NCBI GenBank assembly: GCA_021495925.1
Contig: JAKEKT010000039.1
Location: 124,001 to 188,000, forward strand
Direction: 5' to 3'
DNA from: Diplodia intermedia
Lineage: Eukaryota; Ascomycota; Dothideomycetes; Botryosphaeriales; Botryosphaeriaceae
DNA: 64,000 bases
The position numbers and the translations under genes are program-made. Shown here piece by piece: positions 42,559 through 55,629 of this stretch. The number at the start of each line of letters is the position of its first letter. Position 1 is the stretch's first letter. The notes beneath the pieces were generated by a model. It was given only the letters and a program-made list of their open reading frames with translations. It searched no databases and was not told the origin of the DNA.

Positions 42559-45500
42559 CCCGTCGCGCCCGACCGCGAGTGAAAACAAACCACGGAATTT
42601 TGCCGTTCGTATCTTGCGTCGGAAGGGGCCCGCCCAGCTGTGGTGGGGGCGGGGAAACGGGAGAGGCGTTCGACGTTCTTACAGCATTTTCATGCAATAT
42701 CGACTACTACTACTACTGCTCAGACTCTTCTTTTCTTTTTTCTCTTTTTGTTTTCCTTTCTGACCTTAGCGTGAAGAAAGAGAGAGAACGCCCCCCCGCG
42801 CCCACATCTCGGAGGCATTCCGTCAGATGTTTGCTGACGAGTCGGATTGCTTGGACCTTCTACCCGCCTGCGTCGACCCATGTCCGCGCTAGCATCTCGC
42901 TGTATGTAAGTATCCGCTTCGATTGGGCACGGAGTGCGCTCCGGGGAAGCCGGGGGAGAACTTGCAGCTGAAGCCCATGGCGTTTGCACATCAGGTGGCT
43001 TTGTGGAATGAGATTTGCATGTTCCCGTGGGATGGAAGGAAGGAAAAAGAAAAGAAAGGATAAAAAAACAACCGGTGGAGGTAGGAGTGGCGTTTTGATT
43101 AGCGCGCTATCTCGACTTTTGAAGAGAAAATATGAAACCGTGCGCGTCTACTCTTCGCGCGGCAATGGCGGTTGTTTCTGATGGAAAGTACTGGCTCAGT
43201 GTCGGTTGGCTGAACTGGCCTTCGTTACGGCCGAAGCAATAGGATGCTCGAAAGATGCCAAGATACGAAGCCTTGCTAATCGTTGAAAGCCTGGCATGTG
43301 CATGGCCCCCAGGTCCCTCTCTCTCCACGATTCATGTGCTTCTGTTTGTTCCGGCGTCGTGCGGGTGACGTTGAGTCAAAGATCGCCTTGTCTTCTTTTC
43401 TGCCTTGGGGTTGTGTAGGAGACACCTACGTCTCCGGGCTGGCCTGGATCAGAGAATAGACGAGGAATAAGCTTTTGGAGACGAGCTATATCAGGTTGCC
43501 GAGTGGCCTACGCAGAACTTTACTCGTGTCGAGGCGTGGCGTTCCTCTCTCACAAAAAGCAAGAACGAGAGGTAGCAAGAGATAGATGAGACAAGAAGTT
43601 GAGGACCTTCCTGATGCGTGTATGGTTTCCCGGAGGTGAACGAACGGCGATTGGATCCTACTTGTTTGTATGTGAGCAGGCGCTGCAAGTGGCAACATTA
43701 AGCTTCCCTCGCTCACATGCTCAGCGGCGTATGCGGTCAACGATCCTTGCGCGTGTCTCGTCCCCCCACGAATGTCCGATTCGAGAAAAGTTCATGCGTG
43801 CGATCAGCTGCAGTGCATATGCCGGTCTTCTTGTCAACGCCTGGCCAGCCCTTCTTCAATGGCGCTAGGCTCCCTCCGACCATGACTGCGTCTACAGATG
43901 CTTACCCCTGACGCTCTAACGCACCGCAGTCCCATGGCTCACCGCGCAGCACTACTACTGATCAGCAGCACCGGTGATCGACCTGGCCAGAACAGCCACC
44001 AAAGGATGGTGGAGGAGGTTCCATCCCCAGATCCGAGATCGCGCCCTTCGGCAGCGGGCGGCTGTAGGTGAAGAAAAGAGAGTTTGCTTAGCGGCGTGTT
44101 GGTCACGTTTGACGTCCACTAGTCTTCTGATTCGTGGACGGCCGTTTAGTCTCTCTCGATTGAGGATTCTAAGACAGGCTAGGCAAGTCAGACTGGCTGA
44201 AAAGAGCCTCGCACCCTGAAGCACTTGTCCCCTTGCGGGCGTGAGGTGCTGACAAGGTAGTCCCTTTATCGAAAAAGCTGTTAGTCACGCACCTGTCCCA
44301 ATCTTCGCCTATTGTATGCTTTTGCTGCATCAGCGATTCTGCGGACGGACGGGAAGCTTACGCCAGCCCAGGCACGGGGCTTAGCGGGAGAAGGAACACC
44401 ACCCAGTGGACCGTGGACACGACCGCGCGTCTAGAGTGGAATCATGCGAGCTGGTAGTACCCTGCCGTTGGCCGTTGGAGCCAGGATAGAGCGGCCTCCA
44501 CTTGACTAAGCCAGGATCGCGGTATAAACGCGGCTTCGAGGACGCTTAGCGTGAGGTGAATGGCGCCAATCACTGGGTGCTGGTGTACGCATAGTAATTT
44601 CCTTTTGCCCCACGCACGTGCCGCGTGTCCTCCTTCGCCTTGTTCGAAGCCTATTCGTCAATTGCAAGGCACGATATACGGGTGACAGGCGGAGAGAGAC
44701 GACGTGGGGCGGCTGGACTTGAATGGGGTAAGCCCGGAAATTGGGAAGGGAGCAAAGAGCGAACCACAGGCCGTTCTTCTTGGCTTTGTAGCTTCCTATG
44801 GCCACCCTACAGCTGGGTCTGCTGAGGTCCCGTGAACGTTGTGTTGCTTCAAATTGCGCTCTTCTCAAGGTATGACGTTTCCGATGTGAGATCTGCCCGA
44901 CAATGCTAGAAGGATCCCTTTCGTGGTCGCCCGGTACCGCATCGAATCCCAGCGCATCTTCATGACGCAATTGCTTACCATCGTCCGATCTGTACACTGT
45001 GGTGCCACTAGTCAAGAAGATGATGATAGGACGATGGCCGTGTCCAGCGGTGACCAAAGCTTTGCGATCGTCCAAGGCGAACCGGAATCCAGGGCTGAAG
45101 GACGAGAATGACGTGGACAGAAGCTGGAAACATGGCAACCCATGAAGTCGCGCATTCTTGATTCGTAGGATACATTTATACAAAAACCGTATTAGAGAAC
45201 ATTTTACAACGATTTTCTTTTCGGGCCTGCGCAGTGCCCGGCTAGCTAGACCGTGCATATATACAGTACAAGGGTTTCCAGTGCTTCTGGACTTGGTCAG
45301 TCGGTACGCCAGCCGCGTGAGCCATGGCAGGCGGTTGCTGACGGTGGAATCAACGTTGTCTAAATGCGAACTCGATGTGAGGACGCAGGAATTGCTGGGA
45401 CAGAGAAAGAAAAAGTAGTAACAAACAACCATCGAAAATATTCAATAGCTGACTTCGGGTATAATGCAGAGTGAAGGAATGCGACGAAACGAAGGTGCCG

Positions 45501-45915
45501 AACTCCTGTCTTGACCGCATCGGTCTGAAGATGAATGGCATAACAGTGAATCTCAGACGACCACCAGATGATCCAAAGGCAGTAGAAGTAGGGTATCAAA
45601 AGAAACGAACAAAGTATGTGAGACGAAATACAGACAAACATTGTGAAAGGAAGAATCCACCGCTTTGGATAATCGCGGCCGAATGTCTGCCTGAAGTCCC
45701 ACTCGAGGTCATGCTAGGCGTGCGCACGTTGTAGCTTCAGGAAATGAGGGGATAGATCCCCAAACCCGACCGATGTATCCATGATATTCCCCAGCGATCC
45801 AGTCCACAACCGTCATGTGTCGTCGTCTTTTCCGCACATTGCGTGCACCAATGACTTCGTATATGTCTCGAGTGTATGTACCGTATGTACGATGGAGGAT
45901 CCACGCTTGCGAGAA

Positions 45916-47586
45916 CTAGTGCTGACCTGGGGGCGGCAGGGGAGGACCGCGGCCCGCAGGCGGTTGAGGAGGCCAGCTCCTGTCGATCCGCTCAGGTGCG
46001 TAGGGGGTAGGATAGCCTGGTTGTGGCGGCTGTTGCTGGGCCTGCTGAGGTGGGCCATGCTGCATCGATGCTGAGGGCGTGCGAGAGCCTGGTACAGGCG
46101 ATGCAGCCGCGAGCGGCGGATACGAGGTGGGCGGATAGGCCATTTGAGGCTGAGCATGCTGGCCGGGGGCTGCACCTGGAGGAGGGAGGTATGAGCTTGT
46201 ACGCCTGCGGACATTGCGATCAGACTCGTGGGGTCGTTGGTCGCTTCGATGGTCCGGGGGATAGGTGCTATAGCTAACACCAGGAGTGCTGCTTGCGGAT
46301 GTGCTGCCTTGTCCAGACGACGCTCCAGTGCTGCCCTGGGCCTGCATGGAAAGCCTGCGCGTGCGTGGCGAGGGCGGGCGTGGGAAGTGTCGGTCGCCGC
46401 CCGGCGCCTGATAAACCAGCTGGGCGAAGTAATCGCGCTCCCGTTTGTAGTATTCGACGTCCTCGGCGGCTTCGCGAATTTGTTGCTCCAGGCGAGAGAT
46501 CGTGGAGGAGGCTTCCCTCTCTTTTTCCTTCCTCCTCGCTCGGAATCGAGCCGAAGCACCGGCGTTGCGCTTTCGCTTCTCATCAGCCATTTTCGACGCA
46601 GCCTGCACGTCCACTGGAATCTGTACATGACCTTGGTTTGTCTCGAGTGTGAGAAGCTGATAATTGCTCTGACCAGTCGAGGCAACAGGAATTCCATAGG
46701 AGCGGTCCGGCTCTTGCGACGAGAAACGAGGGGGCGCTGGTGCGCTCGAGGAAGCCGGCTGAAACGGAACAGGCGACGGACGGCCAATTTCCCCCAGCGA
46801 TGTGGCCGGCGAATGCTGGCCAGCCGGACCGTACGAGTACATGCCGCGGGGGCTGGCACTCGCAGATTGCGGCTGAGGTGGCTGAGACATGCCGCCACTG
46901 GTCCGTCGCGAATGGCTCTGCTGGATGGGAGGCGTGGGAATCGACGGGGGAGGAGGAGGGAAGTTGTAGCTCGATCGCTGCGCTGCCGGGGGTGTAGGCA
47001 GAGGCGGGTTCGGGGCGGATCCCGGCTCGTGTCTGTAGTCTTGAGAGCTGGGGGAGAGAAACGGCGTCTCTTGAGCATTGATGGTGCCGGTCGGAGGTCT
47101 GATCATGCCCAGACTCTGTGAGCGGTAGAGGGGGGAGCGTGGGCTCAGGACGCGCCTGTGGCCGATGCTGGAGGCATGAGCATGCTGGCGCCTCTGGTCC
47201 TCATAGCCAGAGCCCATATGAGGCGAGGGCCCGGGGAGACGGTCGACGGGGGACGGAGACTCCATCTGCGAGGCGGTGCGGCTGCGAGCTTTGTGCTCGG
47301 CGGAGCCGCCGTCGCCCAGCGGGTTCAGGATGGAGTGCACGCCGAGGGCTCGCGGGGTGCGCTCCTCGGAGCGCGGAGGGGTTGGCTCAGAGGTCGGCGG
47401 GTGGATGGGCGGCAGAGCAGGGCCGCGGCCCTGCAGCTGCTCATACCTGGCGCCACCAGACAAGCTCTGCATTGCGGAGGGTGGGCCGGCGGGACTGGTG
47501 TAGGAGCGCGCGGCGGCGGGCCGGCTGGAGACATCGTGGAGGAAGGCGGACGAAGGACCTGACCTGCTGCCATGCTGCTGTGACAT
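45916..47586 (-). CDS. bZIP transcription factor
   Basis: The frame is 556 residues from the ATG at 47586 (MSQQHGSRSGPSSAFLHDVS); it stays open upstream to about 47832 but without an ATG. The first 330 residues are Pro/Ser/Gln-rich and probably disordered. The bZIP begins at about 333: ADEKRKRNAGASARFRARRK, with the invariant N and R of the basic region in N-x3-S-x-R-F-R, close to the CYS-3/MetR class of ascomycete factors. The coiled coil follows directly (ISRLEQQIREAAEDVEYYKR); the zipper is short with few leucines. The C-terminal third is Gln/Pro-rich. Role: sequence-specific nuclear regulator; targets unknown. It stands alone between two 8-kb gene-poor stretches, and large flanks are typical of highly regulated fungal transcription-factor genes. 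Confidence 0.9.
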   Translation of the reverse strand: MSQQHGSRSGPSSAFLHDVSSRPAAARSYTSPAGPPSAMQSLSGGARYEQLQGRGPALPPIHPPTSEPTPPRSEERTPRALGVHSILNPLGDGGSAEHKARSRTASQMESPSPVDRLPGPSPHMGSGYEDQRRQHAHASSIGHRRVLSPRSPLYRSQSLGMIRPPTGTINAQETPFLSPSSQDYRHEPGSAPNPPLPTPPAAQRSSYNFPPPPPSIPTPPIQQSHSRRTSGGMSQPPQPQSASASPRGMYSYGPAGQHSPATSLGEIGRPSPVPFQPASSSAPAPPRFSSQEPDRSYGIPVASTGQSNYQLLTLETNQGHVQIPVDVQAASKMADEKRKRNAGASARFRARRKEKEREASSTISRLEQQIREAAEDVEYYKRERDYFAQLVYQAPGGDRHFPRPPSPRTRRLSMQAQGSTGASSGQGSTSASSTPGVSYSTYPPDHRSDQRPHESDRNVRRRTSSYLPPPGAAPGQHAQPQMAYPPTSYPPLAAASPVPGSRTPSASMQHGPPQQAQQQPPQPGYPTPYAPERIDRSWPPQPPAGRGPPLPPPGQH

Positions 47587-50500
47587 CAGGTCCTTGTCGT
47601 CGGGGTGCCTTGCGCCTCGAAATGCCGAGCATGAGGCGTCCCTTCCCCGGTCTTCCAGCTGGCGGAGGTCGACGGGGTCCTGGAGACGCAGCCGGAGGTC
47701 GAGCTGCGAGGCGGGCGGGCTCTGGGGAAACGGGGCCCGGTAGGGATTGTGGTGCTGGTAGTGAACGGCGAGATCTGGGGCAGCCAGGATGACGGCGCGC
47801 GAGGGCAGGGCCTCGCGGGAGTAGCAGACCAAAGGACGGAACGGAGGCTGTGGGAGCGGTGGTGGTGCGGGCGCGGTCAGGACGTGCGCATGGCAGGGTA
47901 GGCAGGGCAGAGACGGAAGGCAGAGGGGCGGCTTGCGCTCGTGACTGGGCGGACGTCTGGAGATATAACGAGTTGCGGTGAGTTGGGTGAAGGAGAATCA
48001 CACCAACGGCGGGCGATGCTCAAGCTCATCCCTGCGGCTGCTACGCCGGGTCGGGAAAGGCCCCAAGGTACACGATGCTGACCTTGTCGATAATGGAGGA
48101 TTGGCGGGCGTGCGCGGAGGGCGGCAGCCGTTCCCTGGCAGAGGCATGGCCGTGGTGCGACTGTCGTGGCCGCCCCGGCTGTCAAGCAACTGCCGCCGGC
48201 GCACCTGCGACTCAGCGCGGCAGAGGCGCCATGCAAATCTGCGCTGCTCCCACACGGCATCGATCAGCGGTCCTCCGCCGCCCGGGCCTCCTGCCGGCGC
48301 TGAGGGCGTGCGCAGAGCTACCTTACGCTCGGGATCCTGAGCCTTATGCCCCCATCCGCGCTTCGCTGCCCTCCCCGCCTGCTTTCGCTGCCACCCGCCA
48401 ACGTCACGTCCCGTCCCTAATCTCGTCACCTGCGCTAGCCGCCCGCCGAAGCTGCGATAGCACGGCCAGAACCTCGCCCAGGTCGCAGCCGCCGTGAGCG
48501 CGCCCGATGCCCCGGTCAGTCCGCGCGACACCGCCAGCGCAGCACGCCCGCCTGGGAGCCGCCCGCCCAGTGTCCGCCAGCGGCGCCCGCCAGAGCGCAG
48601 CCCGCCCGCCCCGGTACGCCGCCGCCGCCGCCGCCGAGGGGCCCTGGCTCCATCGCGTGCAGCTGCCTGCGCGCGTCAGAGGACTTGTCAGATCTATATG
48701 ACGCGATTCGCGAATGACGGCATTGCGAGCATTCGGGCATCAGGAGCTGGCCGTTGCACTATCCGCCCTCCGCCCTGCCTGCCCTGCCCAAGGCCAGCTC
48801 CGGGACCAGCCAGGGCCTATTACTCGCCCACAGGCTCTCGGGCCGCCGCGCGAGCGGTGAAGAAGCGCAACGGCACGGGCGCTCCTTTATATCAGGAGGG
48901 CTGGCAATCTCCCCTCGATGGCGCAAAGGCGATCGTCCTGGCGGTGCAATTAGCCAGGCGGACATTGACAGCAGGGGTGGAGGCTGTCCGAGCCAGCTCA
49001 GCAACGCGTCGGGCCCGCGGGGACGGGCGTGCGTGCTGATCGCTCCGAATGATGCGCATGGCGACTGGCGGACTTGGCCCTCGGGCTGCGCGCGTCCAGC
49101 GACGTGTTGGGCGAGGACTTGTCGAACGCTGTCGTTGCATTTAGCATCGCCGCGGCCATTGGGCTGCCCCCGCCATCCCTGCCGCATGGAGGGCGCGGTC
49201 ATATGACACGCCCGACCTGCAACACCTCTCCCAGCGCTGTGGTGCAGTGCAGCGCGCGCAGCGTGCGAATAGTCGTGCACGCACGAGGCTTTTTTCTGAT
49301 TGGGCTGCCCGCGCGCATCCACGGACCCCCGACGGCTTTTGATCTCTGCAGCGAAGAAGTCTGCGCTGCAAGCCACCGCACAGCCCGTCCGCCGCCTCCT
49401 GTTGGCCGTCCGCGCGCAGGGAGCACCCTGCCTGCGCCCGCCCCAAGCCCCTGGCCAATTTGGAAGCCCACGTTGCTGTGGCTGATGCACCGTTTCTCGA
49501 GAGCGCTGCGAGTCACTGCACCTGCTGCAGCACGCCGCTTTGGGAGCCCGGCCCGGCACTGCCCTCGTGCAGACGCACGCCACGTCCACCCAAGTCTGGC
49601 GACGCTGCATTGTGCGGTGTGCTGCGCGCTGTGGGCTGCGCGCGCCCCGTCTCGGAATGGCCCAGTGCCATGGGTGAGTTGACTAGCAGGAGCCCCGCTG
49701 CCGGATCCCAGCCTCCAGGCCTCCTCCTGCCAGTGCGACTCTGCGCGCTCGCCTGTCGCCTGCCCGTCATCTTCGACCACGGGCAGGCCGAGCCCACGCC
49801 CGCACCCGCTGCTTTTCGTCATCGCCTCCGCGTCCCACCCTCCGCTGAAACCGCCGAGGAATAGCCGCCGCTTGCACGCCTCGCTCCGCGCACACGAGCC
49901 TGCTGCCCGTGGGTTGATCAAACACCAGCGCCGTGACCGCGGGCCGGCGGAAGGATCCAACGGACTAACGTCGACGGCGCCACGCGCCCAAGGAACATGC
50001 CTGGCCCTCGCCGCTTCCCCCATCAATTGGCGCGAGGGGGCCACGAGCAGCATGCGAAGAAGCCAGGGTGGAGCGCCTGCTGTACCTCCCGCTCCACGGC
50101 GCCCACCGCCGCCGCGTCCATGGTCCCAGGCACCGGCCGCGTTCGAGAACTGCGCTGCTCTCCACCGCGCGCTCGCCTGACCGCCGCTCGTCCCGCATAT
50201 GTATGGCTGACCACACAATATCAGGTGGAACGTGGCAAGTTCCGAAATTGATGTGCATCACCACGCGCTGAGCTGCCGTTTGATTATTGTGATGGCGGGC
50301 TTGCGTCAGGTCGTGGCGGCAGCCCTACCAGGAAGCGCGGCTAGAGAAACGGTCGGAGTGCTGGCCTGGTGCTACAACGCGCCCTCGGAGCGGCCACATG
50401 GCAACCCTGTTACGTCCGACTTTGCTTCTGCGGGAGCCTGCGCCGCGGTCGTACGGTGTTGCAATATTTAGACAGGAACCTAATACACGGCTAGCTCCAC

Positions 50501-53500
50501 GCCCGCGGCCGCCATCGAGTCCGCACTATTGACTGCTTGGTCCCTCGCGGCGACTCATTCACGCCAGCATTCCCCCTCTTGTCAAAAACGTGGTCAACAT
50601 GCCCTCTTCCGCTGCTCGGTCCGTTGCTGGTTGCACACGGCCGCCTTCTGTCAGACAGGCTCGTGCAAGTCATCCTGATCTGCATCAATCCCTCCCTGCA
50701 CAGACGCGACGGCTCGCAAGCCATGCCGTCTGCCAAACCCTACTGCGTACAGCGCGGCGCCAGCATCAGGCCAGCAGCAGCGAGCGCCAGCAGCAGGAGC
50801 TCCCTGTCCCATGCCGGGCGTCGAATATTACCGAGTTGCGCGCGCGCCTTCGCTCAAACGAGTCCTGACTTCCAACTTTCCGCAACAGTCGTCTGCCCCG
50901 TCTCCTTCATCCCCGTCGTCGCCTGGAGCAGCTGGCCATTGCTGTGAGACATTGCGTCCGTGTGCGGGACAGCGACCCTTTTAACACTCCCAGCTTCTTC
51001 TATTGGCCTTCTCCGTGCCGCCTTCGCGAAGGTTTCGCGAACAATTCTCGTGCCCCTGCTCCAGCTCACGGACTCTGCGACCGCCCTATGATTGCTCATC
51101 CCCGGCCGCCCGGCCGCAAGCGAAATAAGGAGCGTCCATCACCACGTTTTCGAAGCCCTCGAAACCACCCGCAAATGACGACACCTGGATCGCAGCACAG
51201 CCAATCCCTGCTGCGCATCTCTTTCTGAGCTAGGGACCTCGGTTCCGGCGAATTGTCTTCTTTGTTTTTGCTTTGCTTGCGTGCCCTGCAGCGAGCTGTG
51301 TTTCCGCTTATGATCTATCCGCTCCCCTTTTTGTCTCATCGCCGCCGTCATGTGGTGGCTGCCCCGGGCTCAACAAGGCTCAACAATGAACCGCTCGCGA
51401 GCACAGCCCTCGGCCACAGCACGCGCTCAATGGGTCTGAATCATTTGCACGGAGTCCACCCTGGGCCCTTTCTTTGCCCTCTCGCTTTGCGTTTCGCAAT
51501 GAATCGCACGCGCACCCGCGTCTCGCGTCGCGCAAGGCCGAGCCGCAACCGAATTGCCGCATAGGACAAGAGATCGGATCGAAGTCCCCCTTCGCGTCGT
51601 GCTCGCACTGTATACTGTATATCCGCGTTGTCTGGTGCGGCTGTAGCCGCTCCGAAGCCACGTGCTGTGCCCACAGCATTACATATCACGTCCACGACTC
51701 GTGGGCCGGCTGTGATGAGTCGTGGGTGAAGGGACCTGACCGGTGAGCATAAACGAAGTGTGAACAGGAAACCGCCGTTGCATCTCATTGCGCCCCGCTC
51801 AACAGGAGTCCAAAATGCAACTGCAGCGGCAATCGCCTGCTGGCAGGGCTGCTGGGCGTCGATTGATGTTTGGCTGTGGCCTTGCTTCCTGACGCTGCCG
51901 CCGCCGTCGTATAAAGTCACAAATCAGGGCGGCAGTAATCCGTACCAATGGAAACACCGGCCGCCTGCCGGTCGCCGGCATTGTCTGCCCTACGCATAGA
52001 TGCACACGGGCGGGGACAAAAGCTAAAATTTTCTTTGTTTCGCGGATGCAACACCTGCAGATCCGGCCGTCTCGGCTAGCGACTCAGTTGGAGCCGCGAG
52101 CCATCTTACTAAGGGGCGCGCGAGTCGGAATCGTATCATGTCAAATTCCTAGTCACACGCTCAGCGCACATCACAGACCGGTCGCCTCAAGGGCCACCTC
52201 GTCTGCATGCCGAGCTGCGGCCCCAGCGAGCCGGTCGGGTATTGGAGCTCTCCAAAGAGCGGTGCCGCAGAGGACCGAAACGCACGAACCTTTCCCGGTC
52301 CAGATCCCTCATCGAATCGAGCCTTTCATCGAAGCAAATTGGGTTTCGGCCGGGTTTTGTTGCCCCAGAAGCAGCGGCAGGCAGGTTCTGGAAAGCAGAG
52401 GCCACCCGCGGGCAGGTGGGCAGCGAGATTCCGCAACGCGCGCAAGCAGGTCCAGAAAAAAAAAAAGAGGGAGACATGGAACAGGAGCTAATGCGTGCAC
52501 TTAGCACGCAATACCCGCTCCCCCGGCCTTAGCTGCCTCAGGATTAGGAACGCCGCCTTCGACAGCGTCATCGTGCTTTTCTTCAGCTCCTCGCACCAAG
52601 CAGCGCGCTCACCGATGCCGCGAGGCAAAAGAAAGACGCACGTCCCTGCGCATGATGCACACCTCGCCGTCGTCGTTTCCAATCGCTTGCTCCCCAGCTG
52701 CGGGATGCCTAGCTGCGGGCTGGGGTTGGGGCCGCCATCCTTTCGCCTGCCCCTCCACCCGCGGCCCCTCCAAGCCCGCCTTTCTTCACCGTACCTCCAG
52801 CGGGCGGCAGCGCATCAGCTAGAGCGACGCGCCGGCCAATTGGATCGCCATGCGCCCTGGCAATGTGGGCCGGCGAATCCAGCTGCGACTTTTCGCTGTT
52901 CCTTTCACCGTGCCTTTGCCGCGCGCTCCACCCACGAGAGCAGTCTAGAAGCAGTCCAGAACCATGCGCCGAAGGGCATCTTGTTGCTCACGTACAGCAC
53001 ATACATACATATGTTGCGCACGACTCGTCACACACCGACCCGACGCAATGGCTGGTCTTGCCTGATTGCTTGCTTCCCACTACATATTCCCTCGCAGATC
53101 AATCGTTTCTTTTGGGCTGCACAGAACATTGCTCGCGTGTCGGAGAATAAGCCGAGAGGCTGCTCGGGGGATTTCACGAAGGTTTGGAACCCTTTTGACG
53201 CTCGTTTAAGGTTGGCGCTGCGACCCTAAGAAAAATAAAAACGATTAAAAGCCGCAAAGACAGACAACGCTCGCTTCGCTCTCGCAACCGCTGAAGGCGG
53301 GGAAGCCGGCGTTTGCTTTTCGCGTGCTTCGTTTTTTGCGTTTGTCTGGTCCGCTTAAGCAGCAAGCTTACAGTATCACCGCTACTCTCTCGGTGCCTCC
53401 ACCACCAACCCCTCTCTCTCTCCCCACGTCAGATTGTGGCTTTATCCCTGGCTTGTCGCGGGAGAGTCCGTCGGCTGCGGTGCTGCCCGCCAACTGCCCC

Positions 53501-55629
53501 CTGCTCTGTTCCCGCTGATGACGACGACGCTCCCCTCAATGGTGGTCTCTTTTACTTTTGTTTTCGACTCCTATGGACTCGGTGATATGCGCCTGTCTCC
53601 ATCTGCGGACTAGAGTGCCCGCGACCAGCGGTGCTGCTGGCCGTGGCTATCGTTGCCTTCGGCCCCATTTGCTGCAGTATAGGCCGTGGGTATGCGTTGT
53701 CACAATCCCGCTGAGTGGCGCCATTATCGTCGTTATCTTATCAACAAGGGGGGACCCGAACGAACGTTGGAAAAGTTAACGAATGATCGGATTCCGGGAC
53801 TGCTGTAGAATGCGTTGTATGTACCAACGGAGAGAAGAAGACATCCAGAAAAAAAAATTGCAAAGAGCGGTAAGAGGGCAGGCGAGTCCAGCGTGTTTTA
53901 GGGCCCAGAGGAAGAGAAAAAAAACAGCCAAACCAATCAGGCACGGCGGTTACATGGCTACATGGCACCGCAAGTACGGCAAAAGTCAGTCTGACCGCAC
54001 TATTCCCACCACTTACCAAGGTTTGCCGCACAACCACCACACCGCGTGGCAGAAGCGCTTGCCGTTAGCGAAAACTCCGGCATGGCATCAGCCGCCATTA
54101 TTGTCACCAACAGCAGCCACACTCTGGGAGGGGGGCAACGAAAGAAAACAAAAAAGAATGCAAACGAACCAATACATAAGTCTCCGAGAATTGTACCACA
54201 CCGGTCCACCGGTATGAGAGGGCACCAGGTTTTACCGCAAAACAAAAAGCGCCGATGTGGGGTGGGGGGGGGCATCCGGGCAATAACGTTTGGATACCCC
54301 CACCGTTCGCTATAGCAAAATACTACGTAGCTACAATCGAAAAGAAAGAAAGAACGCCAACGCGCAACTTCTATAAGCCGGAGACAAGACCATCAATAAA
54401 AGCTAAGGAGTACCCGCTAGTGGGTATGTTGGTCATGGCAGTGCAGATTATTGCCGGTTTCCCACATGATAGATCCATGGGAATGGGGAGGGGGAGGGCT
54501 CGGATGGACGCGCGCGTGAATGCGCAATAAGGCGCGCCTGGGGCGCCATGGCGTTATGGCGGGCGCCAACGCCAGCCAGCCAGCCAGCCAGCCAGCCAAA
54601 GCTACCGTCGTTGCCGCCTTTTTTCGCGGGACGGGCAGGAGGGTGCTGCTAAATCCGGGTCCGGTGCTGTTTCATGGGCTGTTGTGGCTGGGTGTGTTCT
54701 ATTCTCCAACTGTACGTGGGATGGTGTATACCGGAGTAGTGGCATGGAAGCCGTGGAAACGGAGTAGGGATTGGACGCGGCAGTACAGGGGGCGGGTTGT
54801 GACGGAAGGAGCTTGGGGGAAAAATAAGAGTTGCGATGCCATGGATTCGAGCTGACACATGGCTAAACTATTACCATTGTTTTCCTTCTTTCTTTTGCAG
54901 CTTGGGTGCGGGAGAGACGCTGCTGGATGGGACCAACAAAGAGCCGATAGGGCGCGTTGCGTCGGGGCTGCAGGAGGTGGAGGCGGTGCAAGACGATCAG
55001 ATAAACTTGGTCTTGCTGTCCCCGGCTGTAAGCATTTGCCCCCCCTCCGGCCCTTCACCAGCGAATCAGAAGGGAGGGTGGGCGCAGAGCTCGCAGTAGC
55101 GAATGAACGAGAGTCAGGACTGCGCAGAAAAGCCCCTCCAAACAAAGCCGATATTGCCCTGCAGATTGACCATGGCTTTGTGGAGCAGTAGTGAGGCTTT
55201 TTTTACTTTTTGCGGCGGCAGCCGCGCGAATGGGCATTGTGAGGCAAAACGCGAATTGCCATCGATGCCCGGGGTGGGGTTGGAGGGGGGGCCAGCTCAT
55301 GCGGATTGAGTCGTCATGCATGGTACATGCGTTCCTTCAACTTATTGGGGCGAATGTGACCTTGATCCGCAGCGCCAGCAAGCATGTGTGGGCTTGCTCC
55401 TGCATCTCACGTCTAGGTCCGTCGGGGGGCATGCAGATAATCATTGAAAAAAAAAACCGGGAAGTGGAACGGCAGGTATGCAATAGGTAGTGTCTCCATT
55501 GCTGATCCACACGCCCCCCCTTTCTGCCTTGGTATTGCCAGCAAACTTTATGGACTGGCTGACCTGCAGCGATCGCCTCGCTTTGATGCTTTGTTTTTCT
55601 CGTATGCATGCCGCCCCCACTACAGCTGT
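47587..55629. other. Gene-poor stretch of about 8 kb upstream of the bZIP gene
   Basis: No supported gene. Long open frames such as 49199-50218 (-) arise from high GC content and have no domain, signal peptide or splice logic. The part next to 47586 must contain the bZIP promoter and probably a long 5' UTR. A CAGC tetranucleotide array lies at 54571-54598. From about 53.2 to 54.5 kb the sequence is more AT-rich, with poly-A and poly-T runs. Confidence 0.5.
54571..54598. repeat. (CCAG)n tetranucleotide repeat
   Basis: Seven CCAG/CAGC units in a row, non-coding. Confidence 0.9.

Larger units (their letters stand above)
37360..45915. other. Gene-poor stretch of about 8.5 kb
   Basis: I find no frame with family similarity, plausible splicing or codon structure. 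The longest open frames (38337-39041 + and 44506-45432 -) are compositionally arbitrary. The sequence is mostly GC-rich, unique-looking and not obviously transposon-derived. It holds several microsatellites annotated separately and a small hairpin at 37833-37859 (ATGTGGCT..AGCCACAT, 11-nt loop). It could contain long non-coding RNAs, very long UTRs or a centromere- or heterochromatin-like block; none can be shown by eye. Confidence 0.5.

Noticed and set aside
44506..45432. 308-codon minus-strand frame in the gene-poor region
   Set aside because: No signal peptide, TM pattern, motif or biased composition; reads like random sequence and starts in a run of Phe/Tyr codons from poly-A.
49199..50218. 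339-codon minus-strand frame upstream of the bZIP gene
   Set aside because: High-GC chance frame; Gly/Arg/Ala-rich without any conserved segment, overlapped by equally long frames on the other strand.
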